Below, in pieces: positions 36,776-46,299 of a stretch of DNA of 64,000 nucleotides. Source of the stretch: JANQHO01 sp965218075 (GTDB lineage Bacteria; Bacteroidota; Bacteroidia; Flavobacteriales; Schleiferiaceae). The stretch is from NCBI GenBank assembly GCA_965218075.1, contig CBDCJZ010000003.1, positions 1,488,001 to 1,552,000 of the forward strand, given 5' to 3'. Below the pieces are notes generated by a model. It made no database searches. It worked only from the letters and a program-made list of their open reading frames with translations, and was not told where the DNA came from. How positions within the stretch are numbered: position 1 is the first letter of the stretch; each line of letters starts with the position of its first letter. The position numbers and the translations under genes were made by a program.

Positions 36776-37807
36776 CTATAAGCTTTGCTTTACCTCTCCA
36801 GATTGTGACACTATTACAGGGTAATAAATTTCAGTTGTCCATTTAGAAGTATCGGGTTCATTCGTGGGATCAGTTACATATACTTCCCATGGAGCTCCTG
36901 AAATCTCAAGATTATTTTCTTTGATATAATCGTCCATAGCATAATGGACTTCTTCTATTCCCTCATAAGGCCCCATGTAAACAGCTTTTAAAGCTTTGCC
37001 GCTGTAACTAGTATCTTTCTTAACTCGATCACTACTTGTCTTTTGACTGTGAACGGGCATAGCTACTTCTACTATAGCTATTTCATTTTCCATGTCCCAT
37101 TTGTGATAGATAGCAAAAGGTGCCCCTGTCATACTTTTCATATCTTCGCCTAAATATTCGCTGATTTCTCTATAACGCTGACCAAAGAAATCGGCCCCCA
37201 TGTCCTTAAAGGGAACTTCATCAGTAATGCTATAATATTCAGCGGGCTCAGCATCTATCATTATAATTTCCATATCCTCTTCTTCAGGCATGCTTTCGAG
37301 CATTTCCTTAAGGTTGGCAAGACTTTGTTCAAAGTCAGGACCTACTCGTTTTTCCATTCCCATCTCAAAAATGCGGAAAAAGAAAGGAAAGCTACCTGCA
37401 AAGCTCCAGGTAACTTTAGTTTTACCTCCTTTAACTTCTTCGAATCTCCAATAACCATCAGAGTCACACCACTTACAATTAAAATTAATATGGGTCTTTA
37501 ATTCTTCATTTTCTGTTACATCAACAATGCTTTGAGTTCCACTGCCTGAGTTACTATCCCACGAGTAACTGGCTCCTGCACCCTGAGTTTGATCTCCCCA
37601 TGTTGTCGTCGTACTATCCTTTTGAAACCAAATGCCCCATTCAGGCCAGGTTTTTAAATCACTAACAGTAGCATAAACTAGCTCTCGCTTAACGTTGATT
37701 ATTTCTGAACGACTTACCTCATAGTCATCCGGAAGAATAGTCATCCAGATAGAATAGATGCCTATCAATACAATAGTTACAATTAAAAGTGTTTTTAAAA
37801 TTTTCAT
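36776..37807 (-). CDS. Membrane-anchored SRPBCC domain + GyrI-like effector-binding domain protein
   Basis: A 343-residue protein with an N-terminal membrane helix (about residues 3-22). A START/SRPBCC (polyketide cyclase-like) domain follows, containing SDLKTWPEWGIWFQKD and SWDSNSGSGTQSIVDVTE, to about residue 175. A C-terminal GyrI/AraC effector-binding-like domain includes GKALKAVYMGPYEGIEEVHYAMDDYI and ends with WTTEIYYPV. Both domains bind small hydrophobic ligands in known families, so a ligand-sensing role in the envelope is plausible. I chose the ATG at 37807 (MKILKTLLIV) because the helix starts there; the frame is open to 37864. No neighbouring partner gene is seen. Confidence 0.85.
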   Translation of the reverse strand: MKILKTLLIVTIVLIGIYSIWMTILPDDYEVSRSEIINVKRELVYATVSDLKTWPEWGIWFQKDSTTTTWGDQTQGAGASYSWDSNSGSGTQSIVDVTENEELKTHINFNCKWCDSDGYWRFEEVKGGKTKVTWSFAGSFPFFFRIFEMGMEKRVGPDFEQSLANLKEMLESMPEEEDMEIIMIDAEPAEYYSITDEVPFKDMGADFFGQRYREISEYLGEDMKSMTGAPFAIYHKWDMENEIAIVEVAMPVHSQKTSSDRVKKDTSYSGKALKAVYMGPYEGIEEVHYAMDDYIKENNLEISGAPWEVYVTDPTNEPDTSKWTTEIYYPVIVSQSGEVKQSL

Positions 37808-37939
37808 GCAAATTAATTTTATAGAATTATTGGATTCAATAAGTAAAATGTTTTTACTAAGCAAATATGAACTTTTCCTGGATTTTAGATCGAAAATATC
37901 TTCTTAACAATGGAAAGAGACAAAAACCTTAATTAAGCA

Positions 37940-38478
37940 TTCTAGACATAGGACGTCAACCTAATTTCCTTACAAGCCTTTTCTTAGGTCCTAATTGCTT
38001 ATATTTTGCGAGAAAAAGCTGTTAACTTTTCTTTCAGTCTTTTCCATATATACTTTTCCTGCTTTGAGTTTCTCTATTGTCCTAATACCTAATTGATAAA
38101 TCTTTTTCCATTCCTATCAACAGAATAATAACCAAATCTAATAGGAGTTTTTTATGCCGTATGTGTAGGTAAGCTGACTCGGCCATTTCCAAAACTTCTA
38201 TTTTGATTGTTCCCGTTTATCTCTTCAGGGTTTTCTTCAAAGGCTTTTATCCATTTCTAGACCGAAACATCATTGCCTTTTAAAAATTTGCCAATTAATC
38301 TAAAGCCAAGTCCCTCTAAATACCATTCAAGTGTCTGTCTTTTTGTAGTCAATGGCGTGGCTGTTGATTTTTATTCTACCGTATAACGATACTCACAGTT
38401 TTTACATTTATAGCGTAGCACGTCCTTGGGTTTTCCATCTTTAGCGGTTTCCCTACTTTTAAATTTACAATATTTCAT
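37940..38478 (-). pseudogene. Decayed IS1-family transposase remnant
   Basis: Read on the minus strand from an ATG at 38478, one frame gives MKYCKFKS...KDVLRYKCKNCEYRYTVE, a Zn-ribbon InsA-like N-terminus. In the same frame there is ATPLTTKRQTLEWYLEGLGF, KWIKAFEENPEEI, SVDRNGKRFIN and WKRLKEKLTAF, matching the InsB-like catalytic part of IS1-group elements. At least five in-frame stops interrupt it and the end fades out near 37940. Terminal inverted repeats could not be recognised. It is an old insertion. Confidence 0.75.
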
Positions 38479-38679
38479 GTGGTTTTAGTCAAAAACACAT
38501 AAGCTATATTCAAATAAGAATTCCAAATCATTCTAAATTTGGCATAACTTCGATTATAGGCCTCTCACTTTCGTCATTATCGGACCAAAAATGACTAACG
38601 AGCGAGGATGATCTCAATGAAATTGAGAATTTGGGGAATCGGGGTGAAATGAAATTTTCAGAAGATACAATGGAATTTT

Positions 38680-39264
38680 CTATTTTTTCTTTCTATCAAT
38701 TTCATCCCTAATACGGGCTGCCAACTCGTAATTTTCGTCTTTAACGGCTCTATCCATTAGCTTGTAGAGATCATTAAGGCTTTGATTGGAAAGAGTTTCT
38801 TTTTTATCGGATGATCTTTTAGTAGAAGCTTTTTTCTCCACTTGGATTTCTTTAAGGATAATGCCAGCTTTATCTAAAATTTCCTTATAGGTATAGATGG
38901 GACATTTAAATCGAACGGCTAATGCTACAGCATCTGAGGTACGAGCATCTATAATCTGATCCTTATTATTTTCGCCGTCGCAAACTAAGATGGAAAAGAA
39001 AACGCCATCTTGTAATTTATGAATTATCACCTCTTTGAGACGAATGCCGAAGTTATCTGCAAAGTTTTTAAAGAGATCATGAGTAAAGGGACGAGGGAGG
39101 CTTATTTCTTTTTCCAGGGCTATGGCAATGGATTGCGCTTCAAAGCCACCAATAATTATTGGTAGCTTACGGTCGCCCTTTCTCTCACCCAAAACCAGCG
39201 CATGAGCCCCGGTTTGGGCTTGGCTATAGGAAAGTCCTTTTATATATAGCTGTATGCGGTCCAT
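38680..39264 (-). CDS. Bifunctional nuclease family protein (DUF151) with C-terminal UVR segment
   Basis: A 194-residue protein with the DUF151 core: ALVLGERKGDRKLPIIIGGFEAQSIAIALE at about residues 24-53 and DARTSDAVALAVRF near 108-121. A C-terminal UvrB/UvrC-like motif (LYKLMDRAVKDENYELAARIRDEI) is present. A plant homologue has nuclease activity, but the bacterial role is not well defined. It begins one base after the etfA stop, so it is cotranscribed with the ETF genes. That pairing has no clear biochemical reason. Confidence 0.88.
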   Translation of the reverse strand: MDRIQLYIKGLSYSQAQTGAHALVLGERKGDRKLPIIIGGFEAQSIAIALEKEISLPRPFTHDLFKNFADNFGIRLKEVIIHKLQDGVFFSILVCDGENNKDQIIDARTSDAVALAVRFKCPIYTYKEILDKAGIILKEIQVEKKASTKRSSDKKETLSNQSLNDLYKLMDRAVKDENYELAARIRDEIDRKKK

Positions 39265-40233
39265 TTAATTATCGGCCTTGAAGTTTTGTATAGCCTCCGT
39301 TAAACGGGGAACTACTTCAAAAGCATCCCCGACTATGCCATAATCGGCAGCTTTAAAAAAGGGAGCTTCAGGATTATTATTAATTGCTACAATGGTTTTA
39401 GAGTTACTTACTCCGGCTAAATGCTGTATAGCACCAGAAATTCCAATTGCTATGTAAAGATTAGGACTAATGGAAATACCTGTTTGCCCTACGTGCTCAG
39501 TATGTGGTCTCCAACCCATATCTGAGACAGGTTTACTACAAGCTGTTCCCGCATTTAATACTTCAGCTAATTTTTCTAACATATCCCAGTTTTCAGGGCC
39601 TTTCATGCCACGACCACCTGAAACAACTCTTTCTGCTTCTGGTAAAGGAATTTTACCTTTTACACGATTCACCTCTTTAACCTCTACACTTGGATAATAA
39701 CCTGATGAAACAGATCCATTAATTACTTCAGCGGCAGTTCCCTCGCTTTCCTCTAATCCAGTAGAATTTGGAACAAATACAATGATACGTTTATCGGCTT
39801 CAGTAATATAATCTACAAAGCCTTTACTGGAGAATACGCTGCGCGTTACAGTAAGAGGAGAAACATGACTTGGAAATTTTGTTACATTGGTAATTAGGCC
39901 TGCACTCTCCATTACGGCTAATAAAGGAGCTATCGCTTTACCATTAAAAGTTCCACTAATAATATAGGTGTTACTGCCATTTTCAGTGGCTACCTTTTGA
40001 AGAGCATGAGCATATTTATAGTTGTCATATTGATTAAAATCTTTGCCTAGGCTTATTACTTTATTTACTCCATATTTCCCGGAAATACTGGCATTATCTT
40101 CCAATTTGCCAAAAGCAACGCCAATAGTCTCGGTGCCCATCATATTTGCTGTTTTAGCAGCGTAATAAGCGGCTTCCCAGGTATTTCTTTTAAACTTTCC
40201 TTTCCAGCTTTCCAGAAATACTATTACTGACAT
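39265..40233 (-). CDS. etfA: Electron transfer flavoprotein, alpha subunit
   Basis: With EtfB it forms an FAD-containing electron carrier that takes electrons from acyl-CoA dehydrogenases to the quinone pool. The 322-residue protein has the alpha-subunit C-terminal FAD domain: RVVSGGRGMKGPENW, DMGWRPHTEHVGQTG and SPNLYIAIGISGAIQHLAG. It is 27 bases downstream of etfB. Confidence 0.95.
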   Translation of the reverse strand: MSVIVFLESWKGKFKRNTWEAAYYAAKTANMMGTETIGVAFGKLEDNASISGKYGVNKVISLGKDFNQYDNYKYAHALQKVATENGSNTYIISGTFNGKAIAPLLAVMESAGLITNVTKFPSHVSPLTVTRSVFSSKGFVDYITEADKRIIVFVPNSTGLEESEGTAAEVINGSVSSGYYPSVEVKEVNRVKGKIPLPEAERVVSGGRGMKGPENWDMLEKLAEVLNAGTACSKPVSDMGWRPHTEHVGQTGISISPNLYIAIGISGAIQHLAGVSNSKTIVAINNNPEAPFFKAADYGIVGDAFEVVPRLTEAIQNFKADN

Positions 40234-40260
40234 ACTTACTAATTCCTCGTAGTTTTATTA

Positions 40261-41007
40261 TTAAATTACTTTGGCCTCCTCGTGTAGTAATTTTACTAGT
40301 TCGTCTATATTTTCAGGATCTATCATCTTTACATCATCTTTGAGGGCAGGTTTTTCATATGTCCCTACAATGGTTTTAGAAATAGCCTTTGTTGCTTCTT
40401 TGACAGTAAGAGGTTTAGTACGAGCACTCATAATACCACGCATATTAGGGATGCGCAAGTCCTTTTCTTCCACTAGTCCTTTTTGAGCCCCAATTACAAT
40501 AGGCAATTCAGCCAAAAGTTTTTCTCTGCCTCCATCAATTTCCCTGATAAGGTGAGCAGTATTATTGTTTAACTCCAGTCCCACACAGGCATTAACAAAA
40601 GGCCATTTTAGCATGGCAGCTACCATACCGGGAACTTGTCCACCATTGTAGTCTATAGATTCACGACCGGCAATCATAATATCGTATTCATCTTCTCGAA
40701 CTACAACTGCAATTTGTGATGCAACAAAAAAAGCATCAGTGGGATCGATATCAATACGGATAGCTCGATCGGCACCAAGAGCTAGAGCTTTTCTCAATGT
40801 AGGTTCAGTTTCTCGTCGGCCTACATTTAAAACAGTTATAGTTCCACCTTGTCTCTCTTTTATCCAAATGGCACGGGTCAAACCAAACTCATCATAAGGA
40901 TTGATCACAAATTGTACATCTTTTTTGTCGAACTCTTTATTATCGTTAGTGAAATTGATTTTGGCTGTAGTATCTGGTACGTGGCTGATACAAACTAATA
41001 TTTTCAT
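40261..41007 (-). CDS. etfB: Electron transfer flavoprotein, beta subunit
   Basis: 248 residues, starting MKILVCISHVPDTTAKI, with NPYDEFGLTRAIWIKE, IMIAGRESIDYNGGQVPGMVA and the C-terminal recognition region, all typical of EtfB. It heads the etfB-etfA-DUF151 operon and has a promoter element upstream. Fatty-acid or branched-chain amino-acid oxidation is the likely source of electrons; this fits the methylmalonyl-CoA genes further along the window. Confidence 0.95.
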   Translation of the reverse strand: MKILVCISHVPDTTAKINFTNDNKEFDKKDVQFVINPYDEFGLTRAIWIKERQGGTITVLNVGRRETEPTLRKALALGADRAIRIDIDPTDAFFVASQIAVVVREDEYDIMIAGRESIDYNGGQVPGMVAAMLKWPFVNACVGLELNNNTAHLIREIDGGREKLLAELPIVIGAQKGLVEEKDLRIPNMRGIMSARTKPLTVKEATKAISKTIVGTYEKPALKDDVKMIDPENIDELVKLLHEEAKVI

Positions 41008-41045
41008 TCTGTTTCAGATCAGTTTTTGTACATAATATAGATTTA

Positions 41046-41053
41046 CAAAAATA
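41046..41053 (-). promoter_or_regulatory. Probable -7 element of the etf operon
   Basis: On the minus strand TATTTTTG, an exact TAnnTTTG match, about 40 bases before the etfB start. A TTTC lies 20 bases further upstream in place of TTTG. Confidence 0.4.
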
Positions 41054-41757
41054 ACTAAAGAATCTCCAATGCGGAAAGATTTTAGCAGATTATTAAATTC
41101 AAATAGATGGAAACAGCTAAGCTTATGCTTAAATTTTTAGGGTCTAAGCTATGTATGTTCAATAACAGCCTCTGCCTGAAATAAATCATTGGCAAATTTT
41201 AACGTTAGCTTTCCTAATAAAAGCCAAGGGGTGTATTATCTCTATCTGGATTTCGGCAATTACAAATGAGGGATAAATATTTTAGTTTGATTGTTAGTAA
41301 GGTAGTCCAGAAGTCTATGAGATTTGGCACTTCATCTGATGACAAATTAGATCGGTTTATTAGGGAAACACCAATATTTGATCGACTTCCCATCATAAAA
41401 GTGGCGAAAGATCATAAAGAATCATATTTGGGTTATCTCAACTTGTGGCTGGAGAATATTCCAGTAGCATACCTAAATTATGTCAGCGAGAATAACAATA
41501 TAGGCAAATAACAACGCTACATATTGCCACCATCGTACAGGCTTTCTAAATTCGATCAAGTTTGGGAGATTGATAACCCTTATTACAAAATGTTCCAAGT
41601 CCCTTTTCAGGAAGCTACTTTTGTAATGAGAGGCAGCAGATAGAGAATGTGTCGATTAATCATGAGAAGCTTGCCTGAGATGGGGAAAAAGCATTTTGTT
41701 ATTCTTAAAACTAAGAGTTCTACCAAAAATCCACTTGCATTGAATCCAAGATAGCAC
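41054..41757. other. Gene-poor stretch between etfB and uvrA
   Basis: An 81-codon plus-strand frame at 41266-41511 (MRDKYFSLIVSK...) continues the style of coding sequence, as do neighbouring frames (for example NKSQGVYYLYLDFGNYK at about 41209-41262). They do not add up to an intact protein and I cannot name the family. It is probably a decayed gene. Confidence 0.4.
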
Positions 41758-44559
41758 TTAAACTAACTTATTTCGAACATATTTAGCAGTATAACTCTCT
41801 TTCACTTTTACCAAGTCTTCAGGAGTACCTTCAAAAACCAAGTAGCCACCTTCTTCACCGCCTTTTGGACCTAAATCAATGACCCAGTCAGCACATTTGA
41901 TTACATCGGGATGGTGCTCAATTATCACCAGGGAATGTCCTTTTTCTATAAGAGCCGAAAAAGATTGCAATAGTTTTTTAATGTCATGAAAATGCAAACC
42001 AGTAGTGGGTTCGTCAAAAACAAAAAGCTGATGGCTGTTATTTTGCCTCTTACCCAAAAAAGTAGCCAGTTTAATGCGGTGCGCTTCTCCGCTAGATAGA
42101 GTACTGCTGCTTTGTCCCAGAGCTACATAACCCAGTCCCACTTTTTGCAAAGGCATTAGCTTATCTACGATTTTGTGCTGCAGGTTTTGGTCAAAAAAAT
42201 TAATAGCGTCATCCACTGTCATTTCCAGGATGTCATAAATATTTTTCCCTTCAATCCTCACATCCAGTATTTCAGATTTGAAACGTTTACCGTTACACTC
42301 ATCACATTTGATGTGCAGATCTGCCATAAACTGCATTTCGATGGTGATCTTACCTTCACCTTGGCATTTATCGCAACGTCCTCCGCCAATATTAAAGGAG
42401 AAATAGCCGATTTTGTAACTTCGAGCTTTAGCCATCTTTTGAGATGCAAATAGGTTGCGGATATCGTCATGAGCTTTAATATAAGTGACGGGATTACTAC
42501 GACTGGATTTACCAATGGGATTTTGGTCTACAAATTCTACATCGGTAATTTTTTTCCAATCCCCTTCCAAGGCAGTATGCTTTCCAATCTTATCTCCATA
42601 GCCTCTTAGATGTTTCTTCAAAACGGGGAAGAGAACTTTACAGATAAGGGAACTTTTACCGGAACCGCTTACACCACTGACTACAGTAAGGCAATGCAAC
42701 GGCACATTGACATCTATATTTTTAAGATTATTTTCCCTGGCCCCCTTCACCGTGATAAATTTACGAGGCTGTTTACGTTCCCTCGGAACATCTATTTGAT
42801 TGATACCTGCAAGATAACGTCCGGTGTAACTATCTTTCTCCTCTACAATCTCTTTTGCGTTACCTGAAAAAACAACCTTTCCTCCGTGGCTTCCTGCTTC
42901 AGGGCCAATATCGATGAGTCGGTCGGCGGCATACATCATTTCTTCATCGTGCTCTACTACTACAACGGTATTGCCTAAATCTCGCAGTTTCTTTACCACG
43001 CCGATTAGTCTGTTCACATCGTGAGGATGAAGACCTACACTGGGTTCGTCTAAGATATAGGTGGAACCTACCAGGGCATTTCCCAAGGAGGTAGCTAGAT
43101 TTATTCGCTGTGATTCGCCTCCAGAAAGAGTGTTGGAAGGCCGGTTCAGAGTAAGGTATCCAAGACCGACTTCTCTGAGGTATTTAAGACGATTGCTAAT
43201 TTCCACTAAAAGCCTTTCGGCAATTTGTAATTCATAATCAGTGAATTCCAATTGGTCAAAATATTCTGCTACTCGGTCAATCGGCATATTTACTAAATCG
43301 GTAATGGCTTTACCGTCAATTTTAACGTATTGGGTTTCTTTGCGCAAACGACTTCCTTTACATTCTGGGCAAGTAGTTTTGCCCTGATATCGCGACAGCA
43401 TTATCCGATATTGAATCTTATAGCTTTTGGATTCTATATATTTGAAAAAGTCATTTAAACCATGGAAGTGGTCATTACCTTGCCATAGCATTTGTTTTTG
43501 GCTTTGAGATAATTCGGAGTAAGGCTTGTGAATAGGGAAATCAGCTTTGGTAGATTCGCTGATGAGTTGGTCTTTCCACTTCTGCATTTTGTCCCCTTTC
43601 CATGGAGCGATTGCCCCCTCGTAAACAGAAAGGCCGCTGTCGGGAACTATTAAGTTTTCGTCGATGCCTATCACACTGCCAAAACCTTCACATTTAGGGC
43701 AGGCTCCAAAAGGATTATTAAAGCTAAAAAGATGAACCGAGGGTTCCTCAAATTCTATTTCATCTTTTTCAAATCTATTTGAGAACTTGGTTTCTTTTCC
43801 GCTCTCAACATCTTCAATTCGACATATTCCCCTGCCTTCAAAAAAGGCGGTTTGTACAGAGTCAGCCAATCGGTTTTGATTTTCTTCTGAAGATAGATCT
43901 GCGATAAGACGATCAATTACGATTTCTAGTTTATCTTTCTCAGTGTCTATGGTTTTGATATCAACATCATTTATGCGCTTAACTTCATTATTGATTGCTA
44001 GGCGAGTATAACCTTGCTGTTCCAATATGATGAGCTGGTCTTTTAATTTCCTGTCTTTCAATATCAAAGGACATTTAACATATAAACGGGTAGAACTGTT
44101 CAACTGATTAACATGATCTATTATGTCTTTTACTTTGTATCGTCTTACTTCTTTGCCTGATACCGGACTAAAGGTTTTGCCAATGTGGGTATAGAGTACT
44201 TTGAGATGGTCATAAATCTCAGTAGTAGTGCCAACAGTAGAACGCGGATTATGGGAAATGACTTTTTGCTCAATGGCTATTGCAGGGGATATTCCTTTGA
44301 TGTAGTCTACTTCAGGTTTATCAAGTCGACCTAAAAACTGGCGGGCATAGGAGGAAAGACTTTCCACGTAACGCCTCTGCCCTTCAGCATATAAAGTATC
44401 AAAGGCCAGTGAAGATTTACCAGAGCCAGATAGACCTGTAATAACAGTAAGCTTGCGATGGGGAATAGCTACATCTATATTTTTGAGATTATGGGCTTTA
44501 GCACCTTTTATGATGATAAATTGACGTGAGTCAAGTTTTTCGATGGAATTCTCAAGCAT
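41758..44559 (-). CDS. uvrA: Excinuclease ABC subunit A
   Basis: The damage-recognition ATPase of nucleotide excision repair. The 933-residue protein has two ABC ATPase domains: Walker A GLSGSGKSSLAFDT near residue 45 and GVSGSGKSSLICK in the second half, with two LSGGE/LSSGE signatures. It also has the two zinc modules (CPKCEGFG with CPECKGSR, and CDKCQGEG with CDECNGKRF). Length is normal. It is a single-gene unit with non-coding DNA on both sides. Confidence 0.97.
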   Translation of the reverse strand: MLENSIEKLDSRQFIIIKGAKAHNLKNIDVAIPHRKLTVITGLSGSGKSSLAFDTLYAEGQRRYVESLSSYARQFLGRLDKPEVDYIKGISPAIAIEQKVISHNPRSTVGTTTEIYDHLKVLYTHIGKTFSPVSGKEVRRYKVKDIIDHVNQLNSSTRLYVKCPLILKDRKLKDQLIILEQQGYTRLAINNEVKRINDVDIKTIDTEKDKLEIVIDRLIADLSSEENQNRLADSVQTAFFEGRGICRIEDVESGKETKFSNRFEKDEIEFEEPSVHLFSFNNPFGACPKCEGFGSVIGIDENLIVPDSGLSVYEGAIAPWKGDKMQKWKDQLISESTKADFPIHKPYSELSQSQKQMLWQGNDHFHGLNDFFKYIESKSYKIQYRIMLSRYQGKTTCPECKGSRLRKETQYVKIDGKAITDLVNMPIDRVAEYFDQLEFTDYELQIAERLLVEISNRLKYLREVGLGYLTLNRPSNTLSGGESQRINLATSLGNALVGSTYILDEPSVGLHPHDVNRLIGVVKKLRDLGNTVVVVEHDEEMMYAADRLIDIGPEAGSHGGKVVFSGNAKEIVEEKDSYTGRYLAGINQIDVPRERKQPRKFITVKGARENNLKNIDVNVPLHCLTVVSGVSGSGKSSLICKVLFPVLKKHLRGYGDKIGKHTALEGDWKKITDVEFVDQNPIGKSSRSNPVTYIKAHDDIRNLFASQKMAKARSYKIGYFSFNIGGGRCDKCQGEGKITIEMQFMADLHIKCDECNGKRFKSEILDVRIEGKNIYDILEMTVDDAINFFDQNLQHKIVDKLMPLQKVGLGYVALGQSSSTLSSGEAHRIKLATFLGKRQNNSHQLFVFDEPTTGLHFHDIKKLLQSFSALIEKGHSLVIIEHHPDVIKCADWVIDLGPKGGEEGGYLVFEGTPEDLVKVKESYTAKYVRNKLV

Positions 44560-44690
44560 AAAGAAATCAAAAATGAAGAGTTGATAAAATTACTGAACTT
44601 GCAGGGATTGTGATATAATACAATCGACAAAAAGGAAAACGAAAAGCACCAAAGAATTCCACACTGACCAAGGAGAGTGTTTGGGGTTAA

Positions 44691-44717
44691 ACACAAGACC
44701 AGGAACTGGTCTTGTGT
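44691..44717. repeat. Perfect 12-bp stem-loop upstream of uvrA
   Basis: ACACAAGACCAG (44691-44702), loop GAA, then CTGGTCTTGTGT (44706-44717). A second palindrome, TAGCTAA/TTAGCTA, follows at about 44718-44737. There is no T tract, so it is not a classical terminator. Confidence 0.7.
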
Positions 44718-44794
44718 AGCTAATCTGTGTTAGCTAATAAATATTTCGTTAGCCGGTATGAGCCCGTAACACAATCAGCTGTTATACGTAGATA

Positions 44795-45095
44795 CTGCAA
44801 GAGGAAATGACATGGTACTGTGGACAAGTGTCTGAGTTTCGAGGAGAGGTTGAGTTAGATGAGTCGTATTTTTTGGGAAGATACTAAGAAAGACAAAGTA
44901 AGTAGAAACCCTATGATGGCTTGTGCTTGACAGATATAAACACTAGCGTATCAACTATTCTGAGACACGACAAGAACCCTATCAACAGTATTGAAAGTTT
45001 TTGGGGCCGGGCTAAACTACATTTAAGAATTTTTCCAGTATTCATTTTTAGTAAAATGCTATCTTCTTTAAAAATCAAAAAGGTAAAGCCTTCTG
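44795..45095 (+). pseudogene. Decayed IS1595-family (IS1016-like) transposase remnant
   Basis: Plus-strand pieces match the DDE domain of IS1595-type transposases. The phrase EFRGEVELDESYFLGRY carries the first catalytic Asp region, and NSIESFWGRAKLHLRIF is the typical segment around the later catalytic residue. Between them are stops and deletions that remove most of the middle. The N-terminal zinc domain is not seen. The paired stem-loops just to the left may mark an element end. Confidence 0.65.
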
Positions 45096-45264
45096 AGGTC
45101 ATCAGCGTTAATGATACTAAACACCAGATCTTTTTAAGCAGAGAGATAATAGCCTAACGAAAACCCTAATGAGGCTCAATAATTTTAATGTTGTGATTAT
45201 AAAGACTTCGGAACGGCAAGATCTAAGACTACTACATTCTCTTACTCTCCGAAGCTTATAAGCT

Positions 45265-46299
45265 TTATTGTTTGTCCATCACTTGATTGATCTTATCCAT
45301 CACATCAGAGGCTTTTATCCAATTAAGACAAGCATGATCTCCACGAAAGCAGTGCTTATTCCCGAAAACAGAACAAGGCCGGCAAGTTAGCTTATCAGTT
45401 GGGATTTGTACTGCAAAATTCTCATTGTTGCCCAAAGGAGCAAAGCCTGCATAAGAGTGGGTAGCTCCCCAAATGGAAACTACTGGTATACCTGTCAAAG
45501 CGGCCAAATGCACATTGAAGGAATCCATAGAGAGCATCATTTTCAGATGACTGATCAAATGCAATTCAGTAGCTAGGTCAAAACGGCCAGCAAGGTTTTG
45601 TATCCCTTTGTTTTCAATGATGAGTTCCTGTAAATCTCCTCTTTCAGCTTTACTGCCAAAGAGATAGATAGAAAAGTCTTTGTCAGAGAGCTGTTTTACC
45701 AAGCCCTTCATTTTCTCCAGAGGCCATATTTTTTCCTTGTATTGAGCAAAAGGTGCTATTCCTATAGTTCTTTTCTGACTTTTGATATGAGATATGAGAT
45801 TTTCGGCTTTTTCATTCCGATATTCTAAGCCTGAAAAAGATTCAAGATCAAAATTAAAACCTAAACCTGCTTTTTTAAAAGTTTCCAGGTAACGTTGGGT
45901 GGTATGTTTTAAGGGCTTGAAGATTTTATTTTTTGCCCTGGTTAATTGCCTCTTTTCGCCCCAACCCTTGTCAATGGTAAAGACTGGTATAAATCGCGCT
46001 TTCCAAAAAAAGGACAAAATTTTGGTTCGTAACACATTATGAAGATCTATGATTAGGTGAGGATCTATTTTACGAGCTATTTCTTTCGACAATTTAAAGA
46101 GCCCAATCAAACTCTTGTGCTTTTGGTCAATATCGACACCCATAAAATTGACTTCTAAGGGCTGAAATAAAGATGCCATTCGAGGCCTGGACAGAAAATA
46201 AAGCTCCAGACCAGGGTGCTGCTCTTTAAGTTCTTTAATTACGGGAATAGTAAGGGCAATATCGCCCAGGGCAGAAAAGCGCATTACGAGTACGCGCAT
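45265..46299 (-). CDS. Glycosyltransferase family 9 (heptosyltransferase-like)
   Basis: A 344-residue GT9 protein with MRVLVMRFSALGDIALTIPVI at the N-terminus and RFDLATELHLISHLKMMLSMDSFNVHLAALTGIPVVSIWG in the donor-binding part. The final GATHSYAGFAPLG and several cysteines (CRPCSVFGNKHCFRGDHAC) fit the family. It should transfer a heptose or related sugar from ADP-heptose in LPS core assembly on the cytoplasmic side. It is the last gene of a unit with DUF4254 and an aminotransferase. Confidence 0.9.
   Translation of the reverse strand: MRVLVMRFSALGDIALTIPVIKELKEQHPGLELYFLSRPRMASLFQPLEVNFMGVDIDQKHKSLIGLFKLSKEIARKIDPHLIIDLHNVLRTKILSFFWKARFIPVFTIDKGWGEKRQLTRAKNKIFKPLKHTTQRYLETFKKAGLGFNFDLESFSGLEYRNEKAENLISHIKSQKRTIGIAPFAQYKEKIWPLEKMKGLVKQLSDKDFSIYLFGSKAERGDLQELIIENKGIQNLAGRFDLATELHLISHLKMMLSMDSFNVHLAALTGIPVVSIWGATHSYAGFAPLGNNENFAVQIPTDKLTCRPCSVFGNKHCFRGDHACLNWIKASDVMDKINQVMDKQ

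Noticed and set aside
41266..41511. 81-codon plus-strand open frame with coding-like composition
   Set aside because: No recognised family, flanked by broken frames; treated as part of a decayed stretch.
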